Below the pieces are notes generated by a model. The model was given only the letters and a program-made list of their open reading frames with translations. It was not told where the DNA came from and ran no database searches. From assembly GCA_947306605.1 (NCBI GenBank), contig CAMZHB010000077.1:1-7482 (forward strand): 7,482 nucleotides of DNA. The letters run 5' to 3'. The translations under genes were made by a program, and so were the position numbers. This DNA is from an uncultured Prevotellaceae bacterium (GTDB lineage: Bacteria; Bacteroidota; Bacteroidia; Bacteroidales; Bacteroidaceae). Positions 6,220 to 7,482 of this stretch are shown here, one piece after another (position 1 is the first letter of the stretch; each line of letters starts with the position of its first letter).

Positions 6220-7482
6220 ATGAAAAGAATCATTATGATGATTAGTCAGAAATGGTCCATTAGCCTTGTCATTTTGTTGGCCTGCAGCATAAACCTATCC
6301 ATGTATTCGGCTCCCAAAACACCGAAAAAACCGGTGAAAGTGGCCTGTGTCGGTAATAGTATTACTTATGGAACGGGTATTGCCGACCGTTTGCACGACG
6401 GTTATCCCGCACAACTGCAACGTTTGCTCGGCGACGGTTATGAAGTGGGTAATTTCGGCAAGCCAGGAGCGTGTCTGTTGCGCCGCGGTTTCCGCCCCTA
6501 CAATGAGCAGCAGGAGTATCGCGATGCCTTGGCTTTTGCCGGTGACATTGTTGTCATACATCTTGGCATCAACGACACCGACCCACGGGCGTGGCCTTGC
6601 TTCCGCGACGAATTTGTGAGCGATTATCTTCAGCTTATCGATTCCCTGCGCGGCTGCAATCCCAAGGCACGGTTCATCATGGCCCGCATGACTCCCATCA
6701 GCGACCGTCACCACCGTTTCCAGTCGGGAACAAAGCAGTGGCATGGTGAAATACAACAGACCATAGAGCAAGTGGCCCGCCTGGCCGGAGCCGATCTCAT
6801 CGATTTCTATGATTCGCTTTATGTGCGGCCCGATTTGTTCCCCGACGGCCTGCACCCCAACCCCGAAGGAGCCGGAATTATGGCTCAGACGGTTTATAGT
6901 GCCATTACCGGCAAATACGGCGGATTGCAATTGCCGGAGATTTATCAGGATTACATGGTTTTGCAGCGCGATGTGCCTCTGACCGTAAAAGGACGTGCCG
7001 ACACCGGGGAAGAAGTCCGTGTCAGCATTGCCGGACAGAAGCATAAGACCACAGCCAACCTCCGCGGTGAATGGCAAGTGCAGTTACAGCCGCTCACGAA
7101 GCCCGGCGAAGGGTACGAACTTACCATTGAAACCGCGAAAAAACGTTTTGTTTACCATCACGTGGCCGTTGGCGAGGTATGGCTTTGCTCCGGCCAGTCC
7201 AACATGGCCTTTATGCTGAAACAGGCCGCCACCGGTGCCCGCGACATCTTGTTGGCCGACGACCCGGGACTGCGTCTCTACAACATGGTGCCCCGTTGGG
7301 AGACGAGCGCCGTGGAATGGTCGCCGTCAGTTTGTGATTCCGTCAACAGACATCTGTATTACATGCCCGCCACTTGGAAAACGGCCAATCCTGCCAACGT
7401 ACGCGACGTCTCTGCCATTGCCTATTACTTCGGCCGTATGTTGCGCGACAGCCTCGGCGTCCCCGTCGGGCTCATCTGCAAC
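6220..7482 (+). CDS. Exported two-domain esterase: SGNH hydrolase plus sialate O-acetylesterase (SASA) domain, 3' end outside the window
   Basis: The frame stays open for 421 codons to the window edge. The ATG at 6220, 4 nt after the rmuC stop, is chosen; ATGs at 6235 and 6238 are alternatives. Residues 1-31 are a signal sequence, cleaved either after SMYSA or, if a lipoprotein, before C22 (LLAC, a weak lipobox), so it should act in the periplasm or at the cell surface. Residues 38-232 form an SGNH esterase: GNSIT (nucleophile S47), GNFG (77-80), GIND (116-119) and DGLHP (D209, H212). Residues 238-315 match the beta-rich start of SASA proteins (LPEIYQDYMVLQRDVP). The SASA domain begins at GEVWLCSGQSNM (318-329, probable nucleophile S327) and reaches AIAYYFGRML...PVGLI. 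It probably removes O-acetyl groups from sialic acids; esterases acting on other acetylated glycans share these folds, so the substrate is inferred from the epimerase and YhcH-like genes. Confidence 0.88.
   Translation, partial: MKRIIMMISQKWSISLVILLACSINLSMYSAPKTPKKPVKVACVGNSITYGTGIADRLHDGYPAQLQRLLGDGYEVGNFGKPGACLLRRGFRPYNEQQEYRDALAFAGDIVVIHLGINDTDPRAWPCFRDEFVSDYLQLIDSLRGCNPKARFIMARMTPISDRHHRFQSGTKQWHGEIQQTIEQVARLAGADLIDFYDSLYVRPDLFPDGLHPNPEGAGIMAQTVYSAITGKYGGLQLPEIYQDYMVLQRDVPLTVKGRADTGEEVRVSIAGQKHKTTANLRGEWQVQLQPLTKPGEGYELTIETAKKRFVYHHVAVGEVWLCSGQSNMAFMLKQAATGARDILLADDPGLRLYNMVPRWETSAVEWSPSVCDSVNRHLYYMPATWKTANPANVRDVSAIAYYFGRMLRDSLGVPVGLICN

Overview
The window looks like chromosomal DNA from the phylum Bacteroidota, most likely a Prevotella-like member of the Bacteroidales. 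Four observations point there: a -7 promoter box of the TAnnTTTG type, starts without Shine-Dalgarno sequences in A-rich leaders, a small 'MKK..Y.TP.V' protein, and a secreted protein with the C-terminal tail (VYNLNGQ..., LPKGIYVV, KKVVVK) common in that group. All supported genes are on the + strand. No RNA gene, CRISPR array, transposase or integrase was seen.

Left half (about 1-3216): one transcription unit. A -7 box at 56-63 is followed by a leader with a 20-bp-period direct repeat, a 62-residue small protein (147-335), and after 26 nt a 923-residue exported multidomain protein of unknown function (362-3133). A strong intrinsic terminator at 3176-3216 closes the unit. Inside the large gene, a sharply AT-rich segment (about 31% GC against about 55% beside it) encodes three repeats of roughly 37 residues, like a beta-trefoil. 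It appears to interrupt another beta domain and is the most striking oddity here.

Intergenic region (3134-3345): after the terminator it holds a 9-bp inverted repeat, three copies of the palindrome TTTGCAAA and a probable promoter. This looks like a regulated control region.

Right half (3346-7482): a tightly packed run of four genes with gaps of 11, 6 and 4 nt. They encode an N-acylglucosamine 2-epimerase, a YhcH-family sugar anomerase-like protein, RmuC, and an exported protein joining an SGNH esterase domain to a sialate O-acetylesterase domain, cut by the window end. Three of the four fit sialic acid use: the exported esterase would de-acetylate sialic acids, the YhcH-like protein would supply the open form for the aldolase, and the epimerase would turn ManNAc into GlcNAc. 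The aldolase, kinase, transporter and sialidase are not in the window. RmuC, a DNA-maintenance protein, is the odd member. I see no clear evidence for a wholly new system; the best leads are the inserted module, the operator-like region and the placement of rmuC.
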